From: Sulfuritalea sp.
Lineage (GTDB): Bacteria; Pseudomonadota; Gammaproteobacteria; Burkholderiales; Rhodocyclaceae
NCBI GenBank assembly: GCA_023229545.1
Contig: JALNZB010000048.1
Span: 1-13,731, forward strand
Direction of reading: 5' to 3'
Length of the DNA: 13,731 nucleotides
In this document: positions 1 through 6,976 of the stretch, in pieces
Numbering within the stretch: the first letter of the stretch is position 1
Layout: each line of letters opens with the position of its first letter
Program-made: the position numbers and the translations under genes
The notes under the pieces: model-generated
The model's input: the letters and a program-made list of their open reading frames with translations, nothing else
Told to the model about the DNA's origin: nothing
The model's database searches: none

Positions 1-54
1 GGCCTGCATCTGCTGCGCCTGCTTCATCAATCCGGCTATGCCACCCTTCATCAT
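1..54 (-). CDS. ybaB: YbaB/EbfC nucleoid-associated protein, N-terminal 18 codons only (runs off the left edge)
   Basis: The visible translation starts MMKGGIAGLMKQAQQMQ, the typical Lys/Gln/Met-rich beginning of the YbaB/EbfC family, small dimeric DNA-binding proteins associated with the nucleoid. The gene continues beyond position 1, so the rest cannot be judged. An AAGGAG ribosome site at 65-70 lies 10 nt before the first ATG (54-52) and overlaps the dnaX stop codon, which implies co-transcription and probably translational coupling with dnaX. The dnaX-ybaB(-recR) order is conserved in many proteobacteria and supports the call. A second ATG directly follows, so the start could be one codon later. 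Confidence 0.85.
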   Translation of the reverse strand, partial: MMKGGIAGLMKQAQQMQA

Positions 55-68
55 TTTTCCTGCACTCC

Positions 69-1676
69 TTAAACGGGTTTGATCGTTGATTCGTCGATGC
101 TGGCATCGAACAGGTTCACCACGTCGCGCACGAACGGGTCTTGTTCGATCGAGGCGATGGCACGGTCCTGCCGCTCGCGCTGCGCGTTGCGGCTGCGCTC
201 GGCCGGGGTTTCGCTCGCGGGTTCCGCCATGTCGATTTCGAGACGCAGCGGACGACCGTAGCGGGCTTGCAGCTCGGCTTGCAGTTTCTCCTGCTGGGGC
301 TTGCCCAGCAAGTGTTTGTGCGCCGGCGCCAAGCGCAAGCGGATGGCCGACTCGGTACGTTCCGACAACTCGCAGTGCTGGGCCAGTTGCTTGACCATGC
401 CGGTCAGCGGCAGCAGCGCCACCAGCGCGTGCCAGTCCTCGTCGGCTGGTGCGGTGACGGCGGCGGCGGGCGCTGTCGCAGCGGACGCGGCAATAGTCGG
501 CGCTGGCGGTGCGGCGGTTGGAGCTTTTGGCGCGGCGACCGGCGATGCTCTGCGCGCTGGCGCCGGTGCGACCGTTGCCCGAGTCGCACCCGCGCGCTCC
601 GGCCGGAACGCATGCAGCCGCAATAATGTCATGACGAAACCGGCGTAGTCGTCGGGCGCCAGCGACAACTCGTCGCGGCCATGAATGGCAATCTGGTAGG
701 CCAGTTGCAGATATTCGGCGTCCAGCGCCTGCGCATAAGGCGCCAGATGATTGCGCTCGGCCTCGTCGAGCAGGGCCTCGGGCGCGAACTGCATCAGGGC
801 GATGCGGTGGAACAGCGTCGCCAGCTCCTGCAAGCCGCCTTCGAACGACAGGCTGCGCGCATCCATCAGCTTGGCCACCTCGATCATGGCCTGCACGTCC
901 TGCGCCACCAGTCCGTCGAGCAGCGCAAACAGATGTTCGTCGCCCACCGTGCCGAGCATGGCGCGCACGCCCTCGTCTTCCACCTTGCCGGCGCCGTGGG
1001 CGATGGCCTGATCAAGCAAGGAGAGCGCGTCGCGCATGCTGCCCGCCGCCCCTTTGGCCAGATGGCGCAGGGCTGCCGGCTCGCAGGCCACGCCCTCGGC
1101 CTCCAGCACCCGCGCCAGATGGTCGACGATATGCGTCAGCGGCATCTGCTTGAGGTTGAATTGCAGGCAGCGCGACAACACCGTGACCGGAATTTTTTGC
1201 GGGTCGGTGGTGGCGAGAATGAATTTGACATGCTCCGGCGGTTCTTCCAGCGTTTTCAGCATGGCATTGAAGGCATGCCCGGAAAGCTGATGAACTTCGT
1301 CGATGACGTAGACCTTGTAGCGGCCAAGGGTCGGCGCGTAGGTGGCGCGTTCCAGCAACTGGCTCATGTCGTCGACGCCGCGATTCGACGCCGCATCGAG
1401 TTCGATGTAATCGACGAAGCGGCCGCTGTCGATGGCCGCGCAGGCCGAACACACACCGCAAGGCGTGGAGCTGACGCCGGCCTCGCAATTCAGCGCCTTG
1501 GCCATGATGCGCGCCAGCGTGGTCTTGCCGACGCCGCGCGTGCCGGTGAAGAGATAAGCGTGATGCAGCCGGTTCTGATCCAGCGCATGGGTCAGCGCCC
1601 GCACGACGTGCTCCTGCCCCACCAGGGTAGCGAAAGACTTGGGGCGCCACTTGCGGGCGAGGACCTGATAACTCAT
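69..1676 (-). CDS. dnaX: DNA polymerase III subunit gamma/tau (clamp loader ATPase)
   Basis: DnaX is the AAA+ motor of the replicative clamp loader; tau also tethers the polymerase cores and contacts DnaB. Visible features in the 535 residues: the MSYQVLARKWRP start, Walker A GTRGVGKT (45-52), zinc-module cysteines 64/73/76/79, Walker B DEVH (126-129), the sensor-1 region LATTDP (154-159), arginine-finger SRC (168-170), the clamp-loader lid and collar to about 360, a Pro/Ala-rich linker (about 370-412) and a C-terminal tau domain ending in a conserved DPFVRDVVNLFDA-type segment. I see no A-rich slippery heptamer near the linker, so a gamma form made by E. coli-style frameshifting is not supported. 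No Shine-Dalgarno precedes the ATG, and an extended -10 sits so close that the mRNA may be leaderless. ybaB follows directly. Confidence 0.97.
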   Translation of the reverse strand: MSYQVLARKWRPKSFATLVGQEHVVRALTHALDQNRLHHAYLFTGTRGVGKTTLARIMAKALNCEAGVSSTPCGVCSACAAIDSGRFVDYIELDAASNRGVDDMSQLLERATYAPTLGRYKVYVIDEVHQLSGHAFNAMLKTLEEPPEHVKFILATTDPQKIPVTVLSRCLQFNLKQMPLTHIVDHLARVLEAEGVACEPAALRHLAKGAAGSMRDALSLLDQAIAHGAGKVEDEGVRAMLGTVGDEHLFALLDGLVAQDVQAMIEVAKLMDARSLSFEGGLQELATLFHRIALMQFAPEALLDEAERNHLAPYAQALDAEYLQLAYQIAIHGRDELSLAPDDYAGFVMTLLRLHAFRPERAGATRATVAPAPARRASPVAAPKAPTAAPPAPTIAASAATAPAAAVTAPADEDWHALVALLPLTGMVKQLAQHCELSERTESAIRLRLAPAHKHLLGKPQQEKLQAELQARYGRPLRLEIDMAEPASETPAERSRNAQRERQDRAIASIEQDPFVRDVVNLFDASIDESTIKPV

Positions 1677-1682
1677 GCGGCG

Positions 1683-1691
1683 ATTTTATCA
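1683..1691 (-). promoter_or_regulatory. Extended -10 element just upstream of dnaX
   Basis: On the minus strand the sequence reads TGATAAAAT, a TGn extended -10 with hexamer TAAAAT at 1688-1683. A start site 7 nt downstream would fall at about 1676, the A of the dnaX ATG. No good -35 is seen. Alternatively dnaX is transcribed by read-through from the upstream genes. Confidence 0.4.
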
Positions 1692-1708
1692 GGCCCGTCA
1701 ATACAAAC

Positions 1709-1737
1709 GGGGCAGCCGACCTGACATCGGCTGCCCC
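1709..1737 (-). terminator. Intrinsic terminator after the Spy-like gene
   Basis: Perfect 11-bp inverted repeat GGGGCAGCCGA / TCGGCTGCCCC with a 7-nt loop, 22 nt after the Spy-like stop codon. On the minus strand it is followed by the moderately T-rich GTTTGTATT. It separates the Spy-like gene from dnaX. The broken T-tract suggests termination may be partial. Confidence 0.65.
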
Positions 1738-1759
1738 GCGTTACGACACGCTCCGGCGT

Positions 1760-2299
1760 CTAGTTCTTGGCCGGCTCTGCGGCCTTGGGAGCGACCGGCT
1801 TTGCGCCGCGCGGCCTGCCGCGACCGGCGCCCGGCTTGGGCTTTCCGGCGTTGCTGAAATGCTTGTCGGCGGTGGCCTTCTGCTCCGGCGTCAGTGCTGC
1901 GTAGAGCCGATTGAAGGATTCGCTGACCGATTCCATCGTCGCCAGGCGTTCCTTCATCATGCCTTGCATCTGCGCCATGCGCTCCGGCGCACTGACCGGC
2001 TTGTCATCCTTCATGCGCTCGTGCATGGCCTGCATGCCCTTGCCGGCCGCCGCCTTCTTCTTCTCGGCGAAAGCCTGCCAGAGCGGCTCCTGCTCGGCGG
2101 TGAGCTTGAGTTCGCTCTTGAATTTGGTCAAGCGTTGCTCGGCGCGCGCGCCCATGTCCTTCATGCCGCCCTGCATCGAGCCGCCCTTCATGCCGCGCAT
2201 GCCTTCGTGGTCGCAGCCCGGACCCTGTGCGTAGGCGGTGCCGAAAAAGACGGCGCTGGCGGCCAGAAAGCCCGCAACAATGGTGTTCTTACGATTCAT
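1760..2299 (-). CDS. Periplasmic Spy/CpxP-like protein (LTXXQ motif family)
   Basis: A 179-residue protein with a clear Sec signal peptide (MNRKNTIVAGFLAASAVFFGTAYA, cleavage probably after Ala24), a Gly/Met-rich segment and two LTxxQ-type motifs, LKLTAEQ and ALTPEQ, that mark the Spy/CpxP fold of periplasmic chaperones and envelope-stress adaptors. The C-terminal 30 residues are Lys/Pro/Ala-rich and probably disordered. The start was chosen at 2299 because AGGAG lies 7 nt upstream and the signal peptide begins there; the longer open frame upstream crosses the SRP RNA gene and is not coding. The promoter carries two TGTAAG boxes like those before the envelope operon near 11.1 kb, so stress-dependent activation is likely (inference). 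It sits between ffs and dnaX, normally close neighbours. Confidence 0.88.
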   Translation of the reverse strand: MNRKNTIVAGFLAASAVFFGTAYAQGPGCDHEGMRGMKGGSMQGGMKDMGARAEQRLTKFKSELKLTAEQEPLWQAFAEKKKAAAGKGMQAMHERMKDDKPVSAPERMAQMQGMMKERLATMESVSESFNRLYAALTPEQKATADKHFSNAGKPKPGAGRGRPRGAKPVAPKAAEPAKN

Positions 2300-2336
2300 G
2301 ATTTGCTCCTGTGGTGAATGCCTCATGGCAGACTGC

Positions 2337-2398
2337 ATTTCAACCGGCGGCTGTAAGCCGGATGTGACAGCGACGCCGAGTTTGTAAGGGAAGATTAC
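2337..2398 (-). promoter_or_regulatory. Putative activator-dependent promoter of the Spy-like gene (two tandem boxes and a -10)
   Basis: On the plus strand TGTAAG occurs at 2352-2357 and 2383-2388, each followed after 6 nt by GTGAC or TTAC. The two boxes are 31 bp apart, about three helical turns. Read on the minus strand, CTTACA is followed after exactly 9 nt by TGAAAT (2342-2337), a 4/6 match to a -10 hexamer, placing the transcription start near 2330. A promoter near 11.1 kb has the same layout. The tandem arrangement resembles OmpR-family response regulator sites; the regulator is not in the window. Confidence 0.5.
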
Positions 2399-2423
2399 CG
2401 GGCCGCCATCAACAAAGAAGGGG

Positions 2424-2524
2424 TGCGGCGAGCCTGACCCCCGGCACTTGCGGAAAATGGCTGTGGCTGCTTCCTTCCGGACCTGACCAGATTCACCACC
2501 CCGCAATGCGGGGAGACCCGCCGC
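2424..2524 (-). ncRNA. ffs: Signal recognition particle RNA (4.5S, bacterial small SRP RNA)
   Basis: The minus strand contains the near-invariant SRP apical domain GGTCAGGTCCGGAAGGAAGC (about 2489-2470) with its GGAA tetraloop and the asymmetric-loop bases that bind Ffh. The ends GCGGCGGGUC and GGCUCGCCGC pair to form the closing helix, giving a roughly 100-nt hairpin typical of proteobacterial 4.5S RNA. The 3' end is followed by TTCTTTGTTG, which with the GC-rich closing helix can terminate transcription. An extended -10 places the 5' end at about 2524. The RNA joins Ffh to target membrane proteins co-translationally. Exact ends are inferred from pairing. Confidence 0.93.
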
Positions 2525-2531
2525 GACGCGG

Positions 2532-2540
2532 ATTCTACCA
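2532..2540 (-). promoter_or_regulatory. Extended -10 promoter of the SRP RNA gene
   Basis: The minus strand reads TGGTAGAAT (TGn followed by TAGAAT at 2537-2532). A start 7 nt downstream would be at about 2525-2524, matching the 5' end predicted from RNA pairing. No clear -35 is present. Confidence 0.55.
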
Positions 2541-2605
2541 GCGCCGCCGCATTGCCGCCGTATTGCCGTCCCGCCGGCGCCGACTTTTGGCGGCGGCAAT
2601 CGCCG

Positions 2606-3460
2606 TCAGCCGAGCAGAAACTCGCGCACCGGGGCCACTTGCGCGTCGTTCATCAGCATCGGCGCGTGGCCGACACTGGGCACGACCACCAGCTTCGCGC
2701 GCGGTCCGCGCTGGCTCATTTGCAGCGCCGCATCGTGCGTCAGCAGATCGGAGGTCTCGCCGCGCAGCAGCAGGGTCGGACATGCAATGGCATCGTAGAG
2801 CGACCACAGTTCGATGTCCTTGCCGCCGCTGGCCGCCTGCATTTCCTCAAAAGGCAGCGCAATCCCTGGATCGTAGACAAACTCCACCTTGCCATCGGCA
2901 GAGGTGCGCGTGATATGCACCGTCAAATGCCGCCACTCCTCATCGGAAAAACTGCCGAAGCTCGCCGAAACGAAGCGCACGAAGGCTTCCGCCTGCTCGA
3001 TGCTGTCGAAGCGCGGCGGATTGCCCAGAGTGTCGCCGATGCGCACCAGCGAGACGGCGGCAATCACCGGGCCGACATCGTTCAGCACCAGCCGCCTGAT
3101 CGGGCTTTCCGGCTGGGCGGCCAGGGCCATGCCGATCAGCCCGCCCATCGAGGTGCCGAGCCAATCCACGGTGTCCACGTTCAGCCGTGCCAAGAGCGTC
3201 GTCATGTCGGCGCAATATTGCGGCAAGTTGTACAACGACTTGTCGCGCAGCCAGTCGCTGCGACCGCGCCCCACCACGTCCGGGCAGACCACGCGATAGT
3301 CATCGGCCAGCGCCCGCGCCAGAAAATCGAAATCGCGCGAGCAGCGCGTCAAGCCATGCACGCAGACCAGCACCTTCGGATTGGCCGCATCGCCCCACTC
3401 CACATAGGCCATGTGATGAAATCCGGCGGGACTGAGGCAGTTCACTTTTCCTTCACGCAT
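2606..3460 (-). CDS. Alpha/beta-fold hydrolase, substrate unknown
   Basis: A 284-residue cytosolic alpha/beta hydrolase. The oxyanion-region HGL (35-37), nucleophile elbow GTSMGG with Ser104, acid Asp238 in RGETSDLL and catalytic His265 in VGHAP form a complete triad at expected positions. A cap domain fills about 130-225. No signal peptide is visible. The fold includes esterases, C-C hydrolases and dehalogenases, and the substrate cannot be read from sequence. The start is supported by AGGAG about 9 nt upstream. It begins 18 nt after the srkA stop, so it is probably the last gene of the comEC-srkA-hydrolase unit. No convincing terminator was found after it: a small hairpin near 2590-2606 lacks a T-tract in this direction. 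Confidence 0.9.
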   Translation of the reverse strand: MREGKVNCLSPAGFHHMAYVEWGDAANPKVLVCVHGLTRCSRDFDFLARALADDYRVVCPDVVGRGRSDWLRDKSLYNLPQYCADMTTLLARLNVDTVDWLGTSMGGLIGMALAAQPESPIRRLVLNDVGPVIAAVSLVRIGDTLGNPPRFDSIEQAEAFVRFVSASFGSFSDEEWRHLTVHITRTSADGKVEFVYDPGIALPFEEMQAASGGKDIELWSLYDAIACPTLLLRGETSDLLTHDAALQMSQRGPRAKLVVVPSVGHAPMLMNDAQVAPVREFLLG

Positions 3461-3478
3461 TTTTGCGTCTCCTCATTG

Positions 3479-4477
3479 TCATATGCCGGAAAAGCCCGTC
3501 AGCGCAGGCTCCTGCATGACCGCGATCTGCTCACGCAGTTCGAGGATGCGCTCTTCCCAGTAGCGGTTGGTCGCGAACCACGGAAACGCCGCCGGAAACG
3601 CCGGATCGTTCCAGCGCCGCGCCAGCCAGGCCGAATGATGGATCAGGCGCAGGGTGCGCAGGGCTTCGATCAAATGCAGTTCACGGTCGTCGAATTCGCG
3701 GAAGGTTTCGTAGCCGGCCAGCACATGGCCGAACTGCCGCCCCATTTCTTCCGCGTCGCCGGACAGCAGCATCCACAAATCCTGTATCGCCGGCCCCATG
3801 CGGGCATCGTCGAAATCGACGAAGTGCGGCCCGTCCTGGGTCCACAGCACGTTGCCGGCGTGGCAGTCGCCGTGCAGGCGCAGTTGCTCGACTTGTCCGG
3901 CGCGCGCAAAGCAGTGACGCACGCCCTCCAGCGCCTGGTCGGCGACACCCTGCCAGATCGATTCCAGCTCCTCGGGGATCACGCGGTTGGCCAGCAGCCA
4001 GTCGCGCGAATCGATGCCGAAGCTCTGCATGTCAAGCGTCTCGCGCACCACAAAAGGCTGGCGCGCGCCGACCAGGTGGATGCGCGCCATCAGCCGCCCC
4101 ATCCATTCGAGTATCTGCGGCTCGCCAAATTCCGGCGCGCGGCCGCCCTGGCGTGCGAAAACCGAAAAACGGAAGCCGCCATGAACGAACAGGGTCCTGC
4201 CGCCGATCACCAGCGGCGCCACCACCGGCAGTTCCGCAGCCACCATGGCGGCGGTGAAGGCGTGCTCTTCGGCAATCTGCGCATCGCTCCAGCGACCAGG
4301 CCGGTAGAACTTGGCAACCACCGGCGCGCTGTCCTCGATGCCGATCTGCCAGACCCGGTTCTCGTAACTGTTGAGCGCCATCAGGGCGCCGTCGCAACGG
4401 TAGCCAACGCTCTCCACGGCATCGAGGATGCGCTCTGGATTGAGTCCGGCAAAGGGAATCGTATCTGGGAGAGTCAT
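3479..4477 (-). CDS. srkA: Stress response kinase A (RdoA/YihE-type serine/threonine kinase)
   Basis: A 332-residue protein close in length to E. coli SrkA (about 328). Family signatures: NSYENRVWQ (36-44), a candidate ATP-binding Lys56, the catalytic loop HGDCHAGN (202-209, Asp204), and FVDFDDAR (219-226, Asp221 as the metal-binding Asp), followed by GPAIQDLWMLL. The fold is that of APH/choline-kinase-like phosphotransferases. In E. coli the kinase is tied to the Cpx envelope-stress regulon and protects stressed cells; its target here is unknown. The start has no clear Shine-Dalgarno and lies 8 nt after the comEC stop, which suggests translational coupling. The hydrolase follows after 18 nt. 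Confidence 0.93.
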   Translation of the reverse strand: MTLPDTIPFAGLNPERILDAVESVGYRCDGALMALNSYENRVWQIGIEDSAPVVAKFYRPGRWSDAQIAEEHAFTAAMVAAELPVVAPLVIGGRTLFVHGGFRFSVFARQGGRAPEFGEPQILEWMGRLMARIHLVGARQPFVVRETLDMQSFGIDSRDWLLANRVIPEELESIWQGVADQALEGVRHCFARAGQVEQLRLHGDCHAGNVLWTQDGPHFVDFDDARMGPAIQDLWMLLSGDAEEMGRQFGHVLAGYETFREFDDRELHLIEALRTLRLIHHSAWLARRWNDPAFPAAFPWFATNRYWEERILELREQIAVMQEPALTGFSGI

Positions 4478-4485
4478 GGCGTCGA

Positions 4486-6918
4486 TTATGGGTCCAATTT
4501 GATTGGCCGGGCGTGCCAGTAACGCCGCCGCGCGTCCCGCTCATGGCGAAAGCCGATGCCGGCGCTGCCCAGGCCGACCCGCACCGCGCCGTCAAAATCC
4601 GTGCGATGCAAACGCGCGCCGCTTTCAACATAGCGCACGACCACGTCTTCCCTGGGATGGCCGAAACGATTGCGATAACCCACCGGAAAAATCACGTCGC
4701 GCGCAGCCACGGCGGCGATGAATTCGGGCGTCGATGACGTTCGACTGCCGTGATGCGGCGCCGTCATCGCCTCGACCGCCAAATTTCCAGGATAGCGTTC
4801 GAGCATATCCCTTTCAGATACGGCCTCGATGTCCGAGGTCAGCAACATCGACCTGCCGCCTGCTGTCACCCGAAGTACGCAACTGACATCGTTGGTCTTG
4901 CGCGAAAGCGGCTCGTTGCCTGGATGCAGCATGTCGAAGCGGACACCGTCCCAGTCCCAGTTGTCGCCGTCGTGACAGAGTTCTTGCGGCACCGGTTGCA
5001 CCGACAAAACGTGCTCGAACGGCAGGGACACTTTCAGCATCGCCACCGGCAGCGCCGCCAATACCGACGCCGCTCCACCCTCGTGATCCTTGTCGGCATG
5101 ACTGATCACCAGTACGTCCAGCGCACGCACGCCCATCGCCCGCAGGTAGGGCGCGATGATGCGATTGCCGCTGTCGGCATCGGCCGAGAAGGACGGCCCG
5201 GCGTCGAACAGCAGGTCGTGCGTCGCCGTCTGGACATGAATCGCCAGCCCCTGGCCGACATCGAGCACCGTGACTTCTGCTTCACCGGGTAGCGAGCGCG
5301 GCGACACCACCGTCAACAGCGGCAGAAAAGCCAGCAACCCCAGCCAGCGCGCCGGGAAGCCGCGCGGCAGCAACAGCCAGACGCCGCCCGCCAGCGCCAG
5401 CAACACCGCCCAAGCCGGCGGCGCGGCCTGCTGCCACATGGCCAGCGGCAAGCCCGCCAACCAGTCGATGAAGGCCATCAGCCCCGCCGTGATGAAATGC
5501 GCGAGCGACAGCAGGGGATCGAGGAAGGGCAAAGTCCCGGCCAGTACCAGCGGCGTGATGACAAAGCTGACCAGCGGAATCGCTACCGCATTGGCCAGCG
5601 GCGAAACCAGGGAAAACTGCTGGAACAGCGCCAGCAGCGCCGGCAGCATTCCCAAGGTAACGGCCCATTGCGCACGCCCCCATTCGACCAGCCAGTGCGC
5701 CGGCCCCAGCCGCCCACTGCCGATATGAAACAGCAGCGCCACCGCGCCGAAGGACAGCCAGAAACCGGCCGCCAGCACCGCCCACGGATCGAGCAGCAAG
5801 ACCAGCAGCAACGCCAGCAGCAACACGCGCGAAGCCGCCACTTCGCGACCCCACAGCCGCGCGGCCGCCACCACGCCGAGCATGTACAGCGTGCGCTGCG
5901 CCGGCACCGCAAAGCCGGCCAGCAGGCAATAGAAAAAGGCCGCGAGAAAGCCGCCGATCGCCGCCGCGTGCTGTGCCGGCAGCCGCAGCGGCAAGCGCTC
6001 AGAGCGCCGCCACAACCAGTTGATCAGTGCATAGACCAGGCCGGCGAACATGGTGATATGCAGTCCGGAAATGCTCATCAGGTGAGTGATACCGGTGCGG
6101 GCGAAGGTCTGCCACAACCCGGCATCGATCGCCTGCTGGTCGCCGATGGCCAACGCGATGAGGACTCCGGCATAGGACGCATCGGGCAGCGCGGCGCGGA
6201 AGCGGTCGCGGATCGACTCGCGCAGCATTTCCACGGCATAGGCCGGCCGCCACACCCGCGCGTCGAGGCGCTCCGCGCTGCGCGGACGCACATAGCCGCT
6301 GGCACGGATGCCGCGCTCGAACAGCCAGCCTTCATGGTCGAAGCCATGCGGATTGACGTTGCCGTGCGGTCGCTTCAACCGCACCGTGAAGCGCCAGCGT
6401 TCGCCAGCGCGGACGGGAATCAGCGGCGACGCATCGTCATCCGTCGCATCGGGGCTGCGATACCAGGCCAGCGAGATATGCGGCGGCACGCCCGATGGTG
6501 TCTGATCCACGTCGAACTCGAAACGCACGCCGCGCTCCAGCGCCTGCGGCAAACCGGCAACCACGCCGGAGAGTTCAACATCCTTGCCTTCGATGGCCGC
6601 CGGCAGTTCGTCCGCCAGCCGCAGATAGGCGAAACCCGCCGCCCAGACGAAACCGAACGTTGCAGCGGCGGACACAAGCAGCGTGGCCGTAATCAATCGC
6701 CGTTGCCTGCCCGCGAAGCGGAATCCCAGGTACGCAGAGCGCGTCAGCGCCGACTCTTGCAGCCAGTGTCGCAGGACCAATGCCAGCAGCGCCCCAGCGC
6801 CCAAAGCCGCAAGCCACGGCGCGGCAAGCAGCGCCGCCTGCTGCTGCAACAGCCAGACACCGCCTGCGAAGGCTAGAACAAAAAGGCGCATGGTCCCATT
6901 AGACCATGCGCCCGGCAT
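4486..6918 (-). CDS. comEC: ComEC/Rec2 family DNA internalization protein
   Basis: An inner-membrane channel for single-stranded DNA uptake during natural transformation. In order across 810 residues: N-terminal hydrophobic helices and a DUF4131-like segment (about 11-210); a multi-helix competence domain (about 225-515) with MSISGLHITMFAG near 281-293; then a metallo-beta-lactamase-like domain (about 545-790) with LDVGQG (552-557), FDAG (571-574), HADKDHEGG (607-615), LLTSDIE (692-698) and PHHGS (721-725). All regions are present, so the protein looks intact. The first ATG (6918) has GAAGG about 7 nt upstream; the ATG at 6891 (MRLFV) is the more typical N-terminus but has a poor ribosome site and lies in the 3' arm of a terminator hairpin. 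srkA follows at 8 nt. Confidence 0.93.
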   Translation of the reverse strand: MPGAWSNGTMRLFVLAFAGGVWLLQQQAALLAAPWLAALGAGALLALVLRHWLQESALTRSAYLGFRFAGRQRRLITATLLVSAAATFGFVWAAGFAYLRLADELPAAIEGKDVELSGVVAGLPQALERGVRFEFDVDQTPSGVPPHISLAWYRSPDATDDDASPLIPVRAGERWRFTVRLKRPHGNVNPHGFDHEGWLFERGIRASGYVRPRSAERLDARVWRPAYAVEMLRESIRDRFRAALPDASYAGVLIALAIGDQQAIDAGLWQTFARTGITHLMSISGLHITMFAGLVYALINWLWRRSERLPLRLPAQHAAAIGGFLAAFFYCLLAGFAVPAQRTLYMLGVVAAARLWGREVAASRVLLLALLLVLLLDPWAVLAAGFWLSFGAVALLFHIGSGRLGPAHWLVEWGRAQWAVTLGMLPALLALFQQFSLVSPLANAVAIPLVSFVITPLVLAGTLPFLDPLLSLAHFITAGLMAFIDWLAGLPLAMWQQAAPPAWAVLLALAGGVWLLLPRGFPARWLGLLAFLPLLTVVSPRSLPGEAEVTVLDVGQGLAIHVQTATHDLLFDAGPSFSADADSGNRIIAPYLRAMGVRALDVLVISHADKDHEGGAASVLAALPVAMLKVSLPFEHVLSVQPVPQELCHDGDNWDWDGVRFDMLHPGNEPLSRKTNDVSCVLRVTAGGRSMLLTSDIEAVSERDMLERYPGNLAVEAMTAPHHGSRTSSTPEFIAAVAARDVIFPVGYRNRFGHPREDVVVRYVESGARLHRTDFDGAVRVGLGSAGIGFRHERDARRRYWHARPIKLDP
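6876..6912 (-). terminator. Strong intrinsic terminator overlapping the comEC start
   Basis: On the minus strand GGCGCATGGTC, loop TAATGG, GACCATGCGCC form a perfect 11-bp stem, followed immediately by TTTTTGTTCT. It begins 64 nt after the diguanylate cyclase stop codon, so it should end that transcript. It also spans codons 3 to 14 of comEC from the first ATG and contains the alternative ATG at 6891 in its 3' arm. Confidence 0.8.
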
Positions 6919-6976
6919 CGAACGACCTTCAGCGAATCAGATCGAGACGCGCTCAGTGCTGGAGCGCAAACGTTCC

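Noticed and set aside
340..580. Programmed frameshift in dnaX producing gamma
   Set aside because: No A-rich slippery heptamer was found in the linker region. The only A6 run (near 1195) is in the conserved ATPase core, far too early.
681..1724. Plus-strand open frame of 347 codons opposite dnaX
   Set aside because: It is antisense to the AAA+ core of dnaX, with no recognisable motif or ribosome site.
2300..2599. Hundred-codon N-terminal extension of the Spy-like protein
   Set aside because: It would translate through the SRP RNA gene and the promoter; the signal peptide and ribosome site fix the start at 2299.
2577..2606. Terminator after the alpha/beta hydrolase
   Set aside because: Only a 4-bp CGGC/GCCG stem is present, and the strand is A-rich, not T-rich, after it in the direction of transcription.
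2552..4522. Plus-strand open frame of 656 codons
   Set aside because: It is antisense to the hydrolase and srkA, whose catalytic motifs are unmistakable. Its His/Arg/Gln-rich translation is the usual shadow of GC-rich genes.
5497..6876. Plus-strand open frame of 459 codons opposite comEC
   Set aside because: The translation is Arg/Gln-rich low complexity with no domain; comEC on the minus strand explains the region.
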